A stretch of 64,000 nucleotides of DNA, taken from Verrucomicrobiota bacterium (lineage in GTDB: Bacteria > Verrucomicrobiota > Kiritimatiellia > SS1-B-03-39 > UBA6053). Below the pieces are notes generated by a model that searched no databases, was not told where the DNA came from, and worked only from the letters and a program-made list of their open reading frames with translations. The translations under genes and the position numbers were made by a program. The stretch is taken from assembly GCA_020831625.1 (NCBI GenBank), contig JAFIGD010000007.1:1-64000 (forward strand), written 5' to 3'. Of the stretch, positions 16,445 to 24,584 are shown in pieces (positions within the stretch are counted from its first letter, which is position 1; every line of letters begins with the position of its first letter).

Positions 16445-18154
16445 ATGTCTTTGTTCCCACTGAGTCCCTTATGCTGCCCCCCCCTGAACCCGACTCCCGT
16501 GATCCCGCTCCTGATGGCCCTCCTGACGTCCTTCGGGATGGCTGGCACACCTTTGGAGGCCGACATGGAAGGTCCAGACGGCATTCGGTATCCTTTGTTC
16601 GTCTACGCGGGCGTTCCGGGCGGCATACCGGAAATTCCGGTGGCGGTCCGCGCATCTGATTTCGGCCTGCCCGGGGACGGAAAATCCGATGCTTCGCCCG
16701 CAATTCAGGCGGCTCTGGACGCGGCCGCGGAAGCGGGCGGCGGCGCGGTTTTGCTGCCGAAAGGAAGATACCCGATCGATCAAGCCCTGCACTTCCCGTC
16801 CGACGGGGTGGTGCTGCGGGGGGAGGACCGCGCGGACACGGTTCTGCTTCCCCGCTTTGCCGGTTCGGGGGAGGGGACACCTCCGGTTCTGTCGATCGCC
16901 CGCGAGGAAAACCGTCTGCGTCTGGATGTCGCGTTGGACGGGCCGGTCCGGCGGGGGCAAACCCGATTGTCCGTCCCCGATCCCTCCGCGTTTGAAATCG
17001 GTCAACGTGTGGTCCTGACCGCACTGCCTCCGGCTTCGGCCATTGAACTACTGGGCGACGAAGGGCGCGAACATATCGCAAAAGGCACCTACGGCTCCAT
17101 TTACAGCTATCAGCATTTTGTGATTCGCGAAGTGAACGAAAGCGAACTGGTGCTGGACCGCCCGGTCCGCCTGGATCTGACCCGCGAACAAAAGCCCGTC
17201 CTGCGTCGGGTCGATCTGATCACGGGATGCGGGATCGAAAATCTGAGCATTCTGCAGGAAGTCGACAGACGAAACATTCACGGGATCCGGCTGCACAACA
17301 CCGCGGACTGCTGGATTCGGGACGTCACCATGAAACGGATCGGGGACTGGCCGGTCGCCGTCAGCCGCAGCATGAATTTCGAGATCCGCGATTCTGAATT
17401 CGACGAGTCCAGAAGCATGGGCGGGGCCCGCGCGTATTTCGGGCTGTCGTTCGCGTCCGACGGTCTGATCGACAACTGTGTCATCCGTCGGTTCCGGCAC
17501 GTTTCCATTCAGTTGGCTTCGAATGGAAACGTTTTTCGTGACTGTGTGATTGAAAATGCGGACATCAATTTCCACATGCACTGGCCCTATGAAAACCTCA
17601 TTGAGAATTGTCTGCTGGATGCGACGCCCGGACCGGACCCCGACGAGCGGTCGCGCGGATCCTACGGGTTCGGAATTTATCTCCCGGATCACCGGGGAGG
17701 CGGACACAACCCCGGGGGACCCCGGAACACCTTTTTCAACAACCGCGTGATCAGCACCTGGGACGGTATTGCGCTGGGGGGGGGAGCCACCTTCGAAAGC
17801 ATTTTCGCCTACAATGTGTTTGATATCGCTCACAGCACCGCCGCCGTGATCAAACCCGGCAGCGACCGCAGCCTCCTTTTCGGGAACACCTTTCTCCTGC
17901 GGGATCCCCACCGGCGCCGGGCGGGCGGGTTTTACGGAACCCCGGATGCGGGCGAATTGACCGGGGCGGTGATTTTCCCGTCCGGCATGCCGTCGGAACT
18001 TCGGGTGGAGAACAATCTGTTTTACGGGGCGCCGAGTGAGGGACTGTTTTTCCCGGAGGCCCCGGAGTTCGTTCGGGACAACGAAATTCTGTCGCACTGG
18101 ATGCGTCCGGCCGGGCAGCCGCCCGCCGGCGCCGTTTCCCTGGCCGGAACGTGA
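16445..18154 (+). CDS. Pectate-lyase-superfamily beta-helix protein, ended by an in-frame TGA
   Basis: This reading of 569 residues is a close paralogue of the 13577 product: the same mature opening (GPDGIRYPLFVYAGVPGGIP), SPAIQAALDAAAEAGGG, LLPKGRYPID, a GTYGSIYSYQHF motif and the ADINFHMHWPYEN rung near residue 375. A hydrophobic leader (about residues 17-40) suggests secretion, although the preceding residues are Pro/Cys-rich and the true start may be an internal ATG at 16514. The frame stops at TGA 18152-18154 and continues open, in the same frame, from 18155 to 18724 with a galactose-binding-like domain. It was therefore probably one 760-codon gene. Only 19 bases separate the PEP-CTERM terminator from the start, so its promoter is unclear. 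Confidence 0.7.
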   Translation: MSLFPLSPLCCPPLNPTPVIPLLMALLTSFGMAGTPLEADMEGPDGIRYPLFVYAGVPGGIPEIPVAVRASDFGLPGDGKSDASPAIQAALDAAAEAGGGAVLLPKGRYPIDQALHFPSDGVVLRGEDRADTVLLPRFAGSGEGTPPVLSIAREENRLRLDVALDGPVRRGQTRLSVPDPSAFEIGQRVVLTALPPASAIELLGDEGREHIAKGTYGSIYSYQHFVIREVNESELVLDRPVRLDLTREQKPVLRRVDLITGCGIENLSILQEVDRRNIHGIRLHNTADCWIRDVTMKRIGDWPVAVSRSMNFEIRDSEFDESRSMGGARAYFGLSFASDGLIDNCVIRRFRHVSIQLASNGNVFRDCVIENADINFHMHWPYENLIENCLLDATPGPDPDERSRGSYGFGIYLPDHRGGGHNPGGPRNTFFNNRVISTWDGIALGGGATFESIFAYNVFDIAHSTAAVIKPGSDRSLLFGNTFLLRDPHRRRAGGFYGTPDAGELTGAVIFPSGMPSELRVENNLFYGAPSEGLFFPEAPEFVRDNEILSHWMRPAGQPPAGAVSLAGT

Positions 18155-18157
18155 AAG

Positions 18158-18724
18158 GTGGAGGAAACCGTTCGTCTGGAGGGCGTCCCGTCGCCGGAGG
18201 AACGGCATCCGGATCCCGGGATCTCCGAACGGGCCGCGACCCTGGCCCGCGCCCCGGCAGATCATCCGGACTGGAAAAAAATTGAACTGCCGGGTATGTT
18301 CAAAGGAGAGCCGGTGGACTGGGAGCGGTATGACGGGGAGGTCGTTTTGCATCGGGTCTTTGACCTGCGGGAGGAATTGCTCGGACAGGATTTGCTTTTG
18401 TCTTTGGGTGCGATTGATGATTATGACACCACTTGGATCAACGGGGAGGTGGCGGGGTCGAAATCCGACGCGAACGCATGGCGGACCCCTCGGTTTTACC
18501 GGGTGCCGGCCGGCCTCTTGAACGCGCGGGGAAATGAAATCGTCATCCGGGTATGGGACGCGTTCGGCGGCGGCGGGTTTTCGGGAATCGCGGGGGATTT
18601 GTGGATTGGTCCCGAGGACAGCGCGGTTGAGTTGACCGTGCCCGATACACCGGTTCGCCGGGAACCGCCGTTTCCCTCACTCCTGGAATGGCAGCGGTCA
18701 GTTTATTCGGACCTGAAACCGTGA
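18158..18724 (+). pseudogene. Galactose-binding-like C-terminal part of the 16445 gene
   Basis: These 188 codons follow the TGA at 18152-18154 in the same frame, one codon later, beginning with a possible GTG. They encode a jelly-roll of the GH2/sialate-esterase carbohydrate-binding type: LLLSLGAIDDYDTTWINGE, then VPAGLLNARGNEIVIRVWD and GGGGFSG. The same module is built into the C-terminal part of the 47929 protein (LVLSLGAVDDFDDTFWNG). The end, FPSLLEWQRS, matches the C-terminus of the 13577 protein. Together this indicates that the two pieces were a single protein. Alternatives are TGA read-through, a GTG restart coupled to the upstream stop, or a sequencing error. Confidence 0.65.
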
Positions 18725-18916
18725 GATATTTGCTGTGAATCCACACCGCCTCATGGATTGACTGCCTGGTTGACCACCGGTCCACCCGGATCGGGTATCT
18801 CGATCAGTCCCGGTCCCGGGTCACGCAATCAGCGTTCACTTCAGATTGACCTGTCTGCCCGGAGTTTATAGGGAAACGTATACTTGGGCAGGTCCCATGC
18901 GAACGTTTCATGCCTC

Positions 18917-20263
18917 ATGCATCCTCTTTCATCCACTCCGTTTTCCTCCGCGCCTGAAATTCCCCTTCACCTGAAATGGTGGGCGGAGGCGCGGTACGGC
19001 TGGTCCCTGCATTTCGGCTTGTACTCGGTGGCGGCGCGGGGGGAATGGGTGCGGAGTGCGGAGCGATTGACCGACGAACAGTATCAGACCTATTTCGACC
19101 GCTTCAACCCCGAATCAGGCTGGGCGGAGGCCTGGGCGGAGGCGGCGGTGCGCGGCGGCGCGAAATACGCGGTGCTCACCACCAAACACCATGACGGATT
19201 CTGTTTGTTTGATTCGGACTTGACGGAATTCAAGGTGCCCAACACGCCGGCGGGACGCGATCTGGTGAGGGAATGGGTGAATGCGGTGCGCGCGGCCGGT
19301 CTGCGGGTGGGCCTGTATTACTCGCTGGTGGACTGGCATCATCCGGATTGTCCCGCGAAAGGGGACCGTCAGCATCCGCTGCGGGATCATCCCGGCGCGG
19401 CGGAGCGGGACAAGGCGTGCGTCTGGGAACGGTATGTGGACTACATGCACGGTCAGTTGCGGGAGCTGTGCTCCAACTACGGCAGGATCGATTCGCTGGT
19501 GGTCGATTTTTCTTATGGTCCGTACAAAGGAGACATGTGGGGCGCGGAAAAAATACAGCGGGAGTTGCGGGCGCTCCAGCCGGATCTGATTTTCAACGAC
19601 CGCTGGGACAACGAGTCCCGCAAGCGCGTGCCGCGGCCCGTCCACGCGGGGGACTATGAGCAGACGGAGCAGAATCTTCCCCGGCGGTGCCTGACCGATG
19701 ACGCGGGTGCGCCGATGCCCTGGGAAGGATGGTTCACCCTGACCAATTCCTGGAGTCACTCCACCACGGACCATCATTGGAAACGTGCGGAAACCATCAT
19801 CCGCGCCCTGGTGAACTGTGTGTCCAAACACGGGAACCTGCTGCTCAACGTGTCCCCCGACGCGCGCGGACGGATTCCGGCGCGGGCTCTGGAGATCACC
19901 CGGGAGACGGGGGAATGGCTTGAACTAAACGGCGGGTCCATTTACGGCGCGGGCGGCGCCCCGCTGCCCAAACCGGAGTGGGGGCGCTGGACGCAAAAAG
20001 GTGATACGCTCTATGCGCACATCCTTGAACCCGTGATCGGCAATATTTCGCTGGAGGGGTTAAGGAGTAAGGTGTCCAACGCCAGGCTGCTCTCCTGCAA
20101 CGCGGAGGTCATCCTGGCCGACTTTTGGAATCCCGGGGTGCAGACTTTTGACGATCCGGAGGACATTTTTATGAATTTCGCCAAACCCACGGCTTCCACC
20201 TACCCGCTCCCTGATTCACGGGACACCGTGGTGGCTATGGAATGCGTGAAAACGCTTTTTTGA
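18917..20263 (+). CDS. GH29 alpha-L-fucosidase
   Basis: This 448-residue protein has no signal peptide, so it is probably cytoplasmic. GH29 enzymes release terminal alpha-L-fucose by a retaining mechanism. Family landmarks are LKWWAEARYGWSLHFGLYS at the N-terminus, AVLTTKHHDGFCLFDS, GLRVGLYYSLVDWHHPD, the nucleophile region SLVVDFSYGP (Asp about residue 197), TNSWSHSTTDHHW, and NCVSKHGNLLLNVSPDARG. Length matches the family. The ATG at 18917 was chosen because family similarity begins about 15 residues later; an in-frame TTG at 18884 also exists. Its last 29 bases overlap the end of the convergent GH2 gene. Upstream, a TTGACC-like box at 18846 follows a short ACGC/GCGT inverted repeat (18823-18835), which is not one of the two recurrent operator types. 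Confidence 0.9.
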   Translation: MHPLSSTPFSSAPEIPLHLKWWAEARYGWSLHFGLYSVAARGEWVRSAERLTDEQYQTYFDRFNPESGWAEAWAEAAVRGGAKYAVLTTKHHDGFCLFDSDLTEFKVPNTPAGRDLVREWVNAVRAAGLRVGLYYSLVDWHHPDCPAKGDRQHPLRDHPGAAERDKACVWERYVDYMHGQLRELCSNYGRIDSLVVDFSYGPYKGDMWGAEKIQRELRALQPDLIFNDRWDNESRKRVPRPVHAGDYEQTEQNLPRRCLTDDAGAPMPWEGWFTLTNSWSHSTTDHHWKRAETIIRALVNCVSKHGNLLLNVSPDARGRIPARALEITRETGEWLELNGGSIYGAGGAPLPKPEWGRWTQKGDTLYAHILEPVIGNISLEGLRSKVSNARLLSCNAEVILADFWNPGVQTFDDPEDIFMNFAKPTASTYPLPDSRDTVVAMECVKTLF

Positions 20264-22028
20264 GTCGGGCGCGATCGAATTTTTCCCGGCGGTCATAAGT
20301 ATAGATCCCGTTCTGTTCCTGTTCCACGTCGGTGAGCTGGGTGTAACAAAATCCCGCGATGCCGGGATGCCGGATCAGCGCGGCGGTTAGTTCCTCGATC
20401 CGGTGATACACCTCTTCGATATCGTCGGGCCGCTGACCGTAGCCCCAGCTTTTCTGTTGGTCGTCTCCCGGGGCGGGCACCGCGGCGGCATCCCACCAGG
20501 TCCCGCCGTATTCGGCGACCACATAGGGCTGTCCCGTATAGGGAGCGGAGCGTTCTGGCTCGGTGACCGGAGCGGTTTCCGGGTTGGCGGGATCGAGATC
20601 TTTGTACCGGAGCGCGAATTTCGCGGGATCCTGTTCATAGTCATGGATGCTGAAAATATCCGTCTTCACGTGCACATGCCCGCTGGTGTCGTGGCAGGGA
20701 CGGGCGGGATCCAGGGCGCGGGTGAGATCGTAGACCGCCGCCAAAGCCTGCCGATGGGCTTCGGGCGCCTCGCGGGCGCCGCCCATCGTCTCATTAAACG
20801 GGGTCCAGGCAAGAATGGAGGGGTGGTTCATATCCCGGAGCACCACCTCGGTCCACTCGCACTGATGGTTCAGCAGGGCCTGCGGTTTTCGGTAATCGAG
20901 GCCCCAGTCGTGGAATTCGCCCCAAGTCAGGTATCCGAGCCGGTCCGCCCAATAATGAAAGCGTTCCTCAAAAACCTTCTGGTGAAGCCGCGCGCCATTG
21001 AAGCCCACCGCCAGAGATCGTTCGATGTCGGCCTTCAACTCCGCGTCGGACGGCGCGGTCCAGATGCCGTCCGGGTAGAACCCCTGATCCAAAACGAAAC
21101 GCAGGAAAAGCGGTTCATTGTTGAGAAAAAACCGGTTGCCCTCGATATGGATCTTGCGAAGCCCTGCATAACTTTGAACCCGGTCAATCACTTCACCCCC
21201 AGGGTCCAGCAACTCAAAACGAAGATCGTATAGCCAGGGGTCGGACGGCGACCATGGACGCGGGTCCGGGACAGACAGACGGAGGGGCGCGGTGGAGGTG
21301 GCCGGCTGCACTGCGGAGGCCAACTCGCCCGCGTCCGGATCAGAAATCACGGCACGGAAGCGCTGTTGTCCCCGGGGGGCCGCCACAAGGGGTGAGAGCA
21401 CAAAACAGCCGCCATCGAGATCCGGAACCACCCGGACCGATTCGATATGGGAGGCCGGAAGAGCTTCCAGCCAGACCGTCTGCCAGATCCCGGTGGTGCG
21501 GGTGTAATGACAGGTCCGGGACACAAACTCCGGGCATTGTTTTCCCTGTGGGCGTTCCCTGGAGCGGGCATCGTCCTCGGCCCGGACCACCAGTTGATTT
21601 TCACCGTTCTTCAGCAGGGGGGTAATATCGAAATAAAACGAGGAGCCGGCTCCGCGATGCCTCCCGGCCTCACGCCCGTTTATCCACACGGTGCAATCGT
21701 AGTCCACCGCGCCGAAGTGCAGGCGGACATCCCGACCGGCCCAGTTCTCCGGGATCCCGATTTCGCGGTGATACCAGACCGCCCGCATGAAATCCGTGTG
21801 GCCGATTCCCGACAGGGTCGATTCAGGACAAAAGGGAACGAGGATTTTCTCCTCAAAACCCGACAGATCCTCGGGCCATCCCCGCTCCTCGCCGGAGCCG
21901 CCGAAATCAAAGGCGAAATTCCACCGGCCGTTCAGGTTGAGCCAGGCATCCCGTCGGAACTGCGGACGCGGATGTTCGGAGCGGGGGACGGAGTCCGGGG
22001 AAGAAGACGACTGGGGGCAGGTGTTCAT
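20235..22028 (-). CDS. GH2 family glycoside hydrolase
   Basis: This 597-residue enzyme has no signal peptide. The N-terminal sugar-binding sandwich is clear (RDAWLNLNGRWNFAFD, then HFGAVDYDCTVWINGREAG), followed by an immunoglobulin-like domain and a TIM barrel. The acid/base Glu lies in SILAWTPFNET (about residue 413) and the nucleophile Glu in YVVAEYGG (about residue 506). GH2 covers beta-galactosidases, beta-glucuronidases, beta-mannosidases and arabinosidases; at under 600 residues this resembles the short GH2 types, and the substrate cannot be fixed. The ATG at 22028 was chosen because the upstream in-frame extension runs through the operator. It shares its upstream region, with the class-1 site at 22085-22098, with the pseudopilin gene. 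Confidence 0.87.
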   Translation of the reverse strand: MNTCPQSSSSPDSVPRSEHPRPQFRRDAWLNLNGRWNFAFDFGGSGEERGWPEDLSGFEEKILVPFCPESTLSGIGHTDFMRAVWYHREIGIPENWAGRDVRLHFGAVDYDCTVWINGREAGRHRGAGSSFYFDITPLLKNGENQLVVRAEDDARSRERPQGKQCPEFVSRTCHYTRTTGIWQTVWLEALPASHIESVRVVPDLDGGCFVLSPLVAAPRGQQRFRAVISDPDAGELASAVQPATSTAPLRLSVPDPRPWSPSDPWLYDLRFELLDPGGEVIDRVQSYAGLRKIHIEGNRFFLNNEPLFLRFVLDQGFYPDGIWTAPSDAELKADIERSLAVGFNGARLHQKVFEERFHYWADRLGYLTWGEFHDWGLDYRKPQALLNHQCEWTEVVLRDMNHPSILAWTPFNETMGGAREAPEAHRQALAAVYDLTRALDPARPCHDTSGHVHVKTDIFSIHDYEQDPAKFALRYKDLDPANPETAPVTEPERSAPYTGQPYVVAEYGGTWWDAAAVPAPGDDQQKSWGYGQRPDDIEEVYHRIEELTAALIRHPGIAGFCYTQLTDVEQEQNGIYTYDRREKFDRARLKKAFSRIP

Positions 22029-22035
22029 GGGTGGA

Positions 22036-22098
22036 TACGTATCGGATGCCCGGATGTAAACAAGCGAGAAAAATCTTCCGTTTCCGCACATGTGTGCG
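22036..22098 (-). promoter_or_regulatory. Possible minus-strand promoter of GH2 using the shared class-1 operator
   Basis: Read on the minus strand, the class-1 site (22098-22085) is followed after 20 bases by CTTGTT (22064-22059), a 17-bp spacer and TACGTA (22041-22036), only 7 bases before the ATG. The 20-base distance is one helical turn more than at the other sites. The -10 box is weak. Confidence 0.3.
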
Positions 22099-22138
22099 TT
22101 TTGTTTCTCTTTCAAAGAACTCCTCTCCGGTGTATGAT
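22085..22138 (+). promoter_or_regulatory. Class-1 operator-promoter of the pseudopilin gene
   Basis: Perfect arms CGCACA-TG-TGTGCG (22085-22098), 10 bases, CTTTCA (22109-22114), 18 bases, TATGAT (22133-22138). The site sits between the divergent GH2 and pseudopilin genes. Confidence 0.6.
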
Positions 22139-22238
22139 GTGCAAAATACGATGAGCATTAATTCTTCCGAATTTTGACTGCCTAGTTCAACGGCGTTCAC
22201 GGTTTGAACTCAAGTCAATCTCCACAAGGATACAAAAA

Positions 22239-22943
22239 ATGACCCCTTTCAAAAACACATCCCGCCGAATCAAACCGGCCGACCGTGAGAACGTGCAAAT
22301 GATCCCCCCCGGACCGCATGGACAGCGGGAGGCGTTTACCCTGATTGAGATGCTTGTGGTGATTGCCATCCTTGCCTTGTTGGCGGCTCTGATCATTCCT
22401 TCGATTTCCAGAGCGATGGATTCCGCACAGGCAAGAAAATGCATGTCGAATTTGCGAAACATCAATTTGGCCCATCAAATGTACATGACGGAAAACAACG
22501 GGCGCATCGTCTACGGACGGGGGCATGGCGGCCAGCAGTTTTACGATGATCTCGAACCGTATCTGATCAGTGTGACGGCCCAGGGGAAATTGCCCGAGGG
22601 TATATGGCGCTGTCCTTCAACCACTGAACTCCCCCCAGGGAATACCCGCTCGCACTTCGGAAAAAACGGATACATCAATGAAACCACGGATCCGGGATCC
22701 GACCCGACCACCCGGGGGTGGACCCTGTTGATGATCCCGAATCCGGCGGAAATTTTCGCGTTTGGTGAATCAACATTCCGGGAAATCCGGAATTACGGAC
22801 ATATCGCGACCCGGCACCGGGGCCGGGCGAATATGTCGTATTTTGACGGGAGTATCCGCGCGGTGGACCCGGCGGAATTACCCGCCTTTCATCACAGAAG
22901 GCCTCCCTTTCGCCCTGTTACGCAAAAATCCGGTTGGAATTAA
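22239..22943 (+). CDS. Prepilin-type protein with H-X9-DG domain
   Basis: A 234-residue pseudopilin. After a short basic leader comes the prepilin peptidase/methylation site EAFTLIEMLVVIAILALLAA, giving cleavage before Phe and a hydrophobic helix. Near the C-terminus, HRGRANMSYFDG fits the H-X9-DG motif that marks a large pseudopilin family in Planctomycetota, Lentisphaerota and Verrucomicrobiota. Such proteins are thought to be assembled by type II secretion/type IV pilus-like machinery; many copies occur per genome beside enzyme genes. AAGGA upstream of the ATG supports the start. The leader before the cleavage site is unusually long (about 31 residues). Its stop codon overlaps that of the convergent GH4 gene. 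The class-1 operator upstream links it to the polysaccharide regulon. Confidence 0.88.
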   Translation: MTPFKNTSRRIKPADRENVQMIPPGPHGQREAFTLIEMLVVIAILALLAALIIPSISRAMDSAQARKCMSNLRNINLAHQMYMTENNGRIVYGRGHGGQQFYDDLEPYLISVTAQGKLPEGIWRCPSTTELPPGNTRSHFGKNGYINETTDPGSDPTTRGWTLLMIPNPAEIFAFGESTFREIRNYGHIATRHRGRANMSYFDGSIRAVDPAELPAFHHRRPPFRPVTQKSGWN

Positions 22944-24106
22944 TTTTTGAGCAGGGCTTCCCGGCCGGCCAGTGCCTTATCCGCCGCGGCGGCGTTCTCC
23001 CGGGCAGCTTCCACGTTTTTCCGCATGTCGTCCACGCTTTTGGTTTTCAGGCGGGCCGCGCCCCGGGTGGACCGGGTGCCAAGACGTTTTTCGCTGGAAA
23101 AGCGGGATTTGGCCGCGGGAATTTCCCCGGCATATTGCTGCAGCCACTGGGCTTGCGCGATCAACATTTCATCGGTCATCTGCGAGATTTCGTTGGGCAT
23201 GCACACGGCGGACGTGAGCGGGTCCATGAGCATGGCGTGCTTCAATCTCCACTGTTTCAGTTCCCGGGGGCGTTTGCGGTACCAGGCGACGTACTCGGAG
23301 ACGTGACCGTTGGATTCGGTGGTGTAGTATCCGAAGCGGTTCAGCATGTCGATGCGCACCTTTTCGGTTTTCCGGAACACCGGATGTTTCGCGAAACCCT
23401 CCGCCATGCGGTCCGTCCAGTCCATGCCCCGATAGCGAATTTGGGTGTACCAGGTCTGGTGGTTGATGCCCGCGCAGATGATATCCACCTCCTGGAGGGT
23501 CACCGGAACATATCCGTCATCCTCCGGGGATTTTCCTTCATTGATCAGCAATTCGATCACCTCTGCGATTTGTCGGTGGCCGTGCTGCACCCCGTGGCAA
23601 AGCCCCAGGGTGTACACCTCCCCGTATTGGTTGGCGGCCCAGGTGTTCATGGCGTTGGGGTTCGCGTAGTTGAGCAACATACAATTCGGCGCGGCAAGTT
23701 CGCGGATGTCTTTGCAGAAATTGAGGATCACCGGAATGTTCCGCTGACCGTACATGATCCCTCCCGCGCACAGGGTGTCTCCCACACACTGGTCGATGCC
23801 ATACTTCAGGGGGATTTCCACATCCTGCTGAAAAGCCTCCAACCCGCCGATGCGGGTGGTGTTCACCACGAAATCCGCGCCCTCAATGGCATTGCGTCGA
23901 TTCAGGGTGGCCTGAATTTTGGCTTTCAGTCCGTTGGATTTGATATCCCGCCGTCCGAGCTGCGTAATCATGTCCAAATTGGGTTTGCTGATATCGGTGA
24001 ACGCGAATGTTGTGTCACGCAATTCGGGAACGCTGAGAATGTCCTTCATCAGTTTCCGGGTGAATCCAATGCTTCCGGCACCAACGACGGCTATTTTAAT
24101 CGACAT
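22940..24106 (-). CDS. GH4 family NAD-dependent glycosidase (alpha-galactosidase/alpha-glucuronidase-like), apparently shortened
   Basis: The 388 residues start with the nucleotide-binding motif VVGAGSIGFTRKLMKDIL. GH4 enzymes use NAD and a divalent metal to oxidise and eliminate the glycosidic bond; substrates include alpha-galactosides and alpha-glucuronides. Further landmarks are NYANPNAMNTWA, the metal Cys region GLCHGVQHG and the metal His region ICAGINHQTWY. After HVSEYVAWYRKRPRELKQW the sequence jumps directly to LKHAMLMDPLTSAVC. In relatives of about 430-450 residues I expect a further stretch, with an NxxxxNLP-like segment, between these points. The tail after QWLQQYAG is basic and Ala/Glu-rich and not typical. 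An internal in-frame loss is likely, so activity is uncertain. AAGGAG upstream supports the ATG. Confidence 0.75.
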   Translation of the reverse strand: MSIKIAVVGAGSIGFTRKLMKDILSVPELRDTTFAFTDISKPNLDMITQLGRRDIKSNGLKAKIQATLNRRNAIEGADFVVNTTRIGGLEAFQQDVEIPLKYGIDQCVGDTLCAGGIMYGQRNIPVILNFCKDIRELAAPNCMLLNYANPNAMNTWAANQYGEVYTLGLCHGVQHGHRQIAEVIELLINEGKSPEDDGYVPVTLQEVDIICAGINHQTWYTQIRYRGMDWTDRMAEGFAKHPVFRKTEKVRIDMLNRFGYYTTESNGHVSEYVAWYRKRPRELKQWRLKHAMLMDPLTSAVCMPNEISQMTDEMLIAQAQWLQQYAGEIPAAKSRFSSEKRLGTRSTRGAARLKTKSVDDMRKNVEAARENAAAADKALAGREALLKN

Positions 24107-24186
24107 GATATGCTCCTTGCGGTGTGAGAGGTATATGTTAAATCTTCAGATATGTTTGATCGTGACATGATATAATCCGTTGGTAA

Positions 24187-24201
24187 ACAACAGAATGTTG
24201 T
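24187..24201. promoter_or_regulatory. Palindrome upstream of GH4
   Basis: ACAACA-GAA-TGTTGT is a perfect 6-bp inverted repeat with a 3-base centre. On the minus strand it overlaps a possible promoter (TTCTGT, 17 bases, TATCAT) reading toward GH4. It differs from both recurrent operator types and may be the site of another regulator. Confidence 0.3.
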
Positions 24202-24289
24202 ATGTTTGTGCCCTGAATATAAAAATCATGCTTTTTCATTCCGACCTTGAACTCCGCGAAACCGGCTTTCAGCGCATCCGGGCGTTTCG

Positions 24290-24577
24290 ATGTCGGAGAT
24301 TGAAACCGCGGCGGATTGTTCTCGCTATCATCTATCCCGACTCTTTCGCAAAGAAACCGGCTCCAGCCCTTATGCGACACTTCAGGATATCCGCATTCGA
24401 AAGGCGATCCGTCTGCTAAACCACCGGGAGGACTCCGTCAAAGAAATCGCGTGGCAGTGCGGGTATCGCGACACTGCCAATTTCTGCCGCGAGTTCAAGC
24501 GCCGCACCCTAAACACCCCCACCCAGGCGCGCAAACAGACCCAAACGCACAATTTCACTAGTATCCATCAGAGTTGA
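24290..24577 (+). pseudogene. AraC-family regulator remnant (DNA-binding domain only)
   Basis: The 95 codons encode nearly all of an AraC/XylS double helix-turn-helix: SRYHLSRLFRKETGSSPYA for the first unit and SVKEIAWQCGYRDTANFCRE, then FKRRTLNTPTQAR, for the second. The sensing domain expected upstream (about 150-200 residues) is absent, and the bases before 24290 do not continue in the same frame. It lies in the gap between the divergent GH4 gene and the isomerase gene and is probably the tail of a deleted regulator. Expression as a stand-alone DNA-binding domain cannot be excluded. Confidence 0.65.
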
Positions 24578-24584
24578 GGCGCAT

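Noticed and set aside
24138-24380. 80-codon minus-strand frame next to the AraC remnant
   Set aside because: It is antisense to the remnant, has no domain and no ribosome-binding site.
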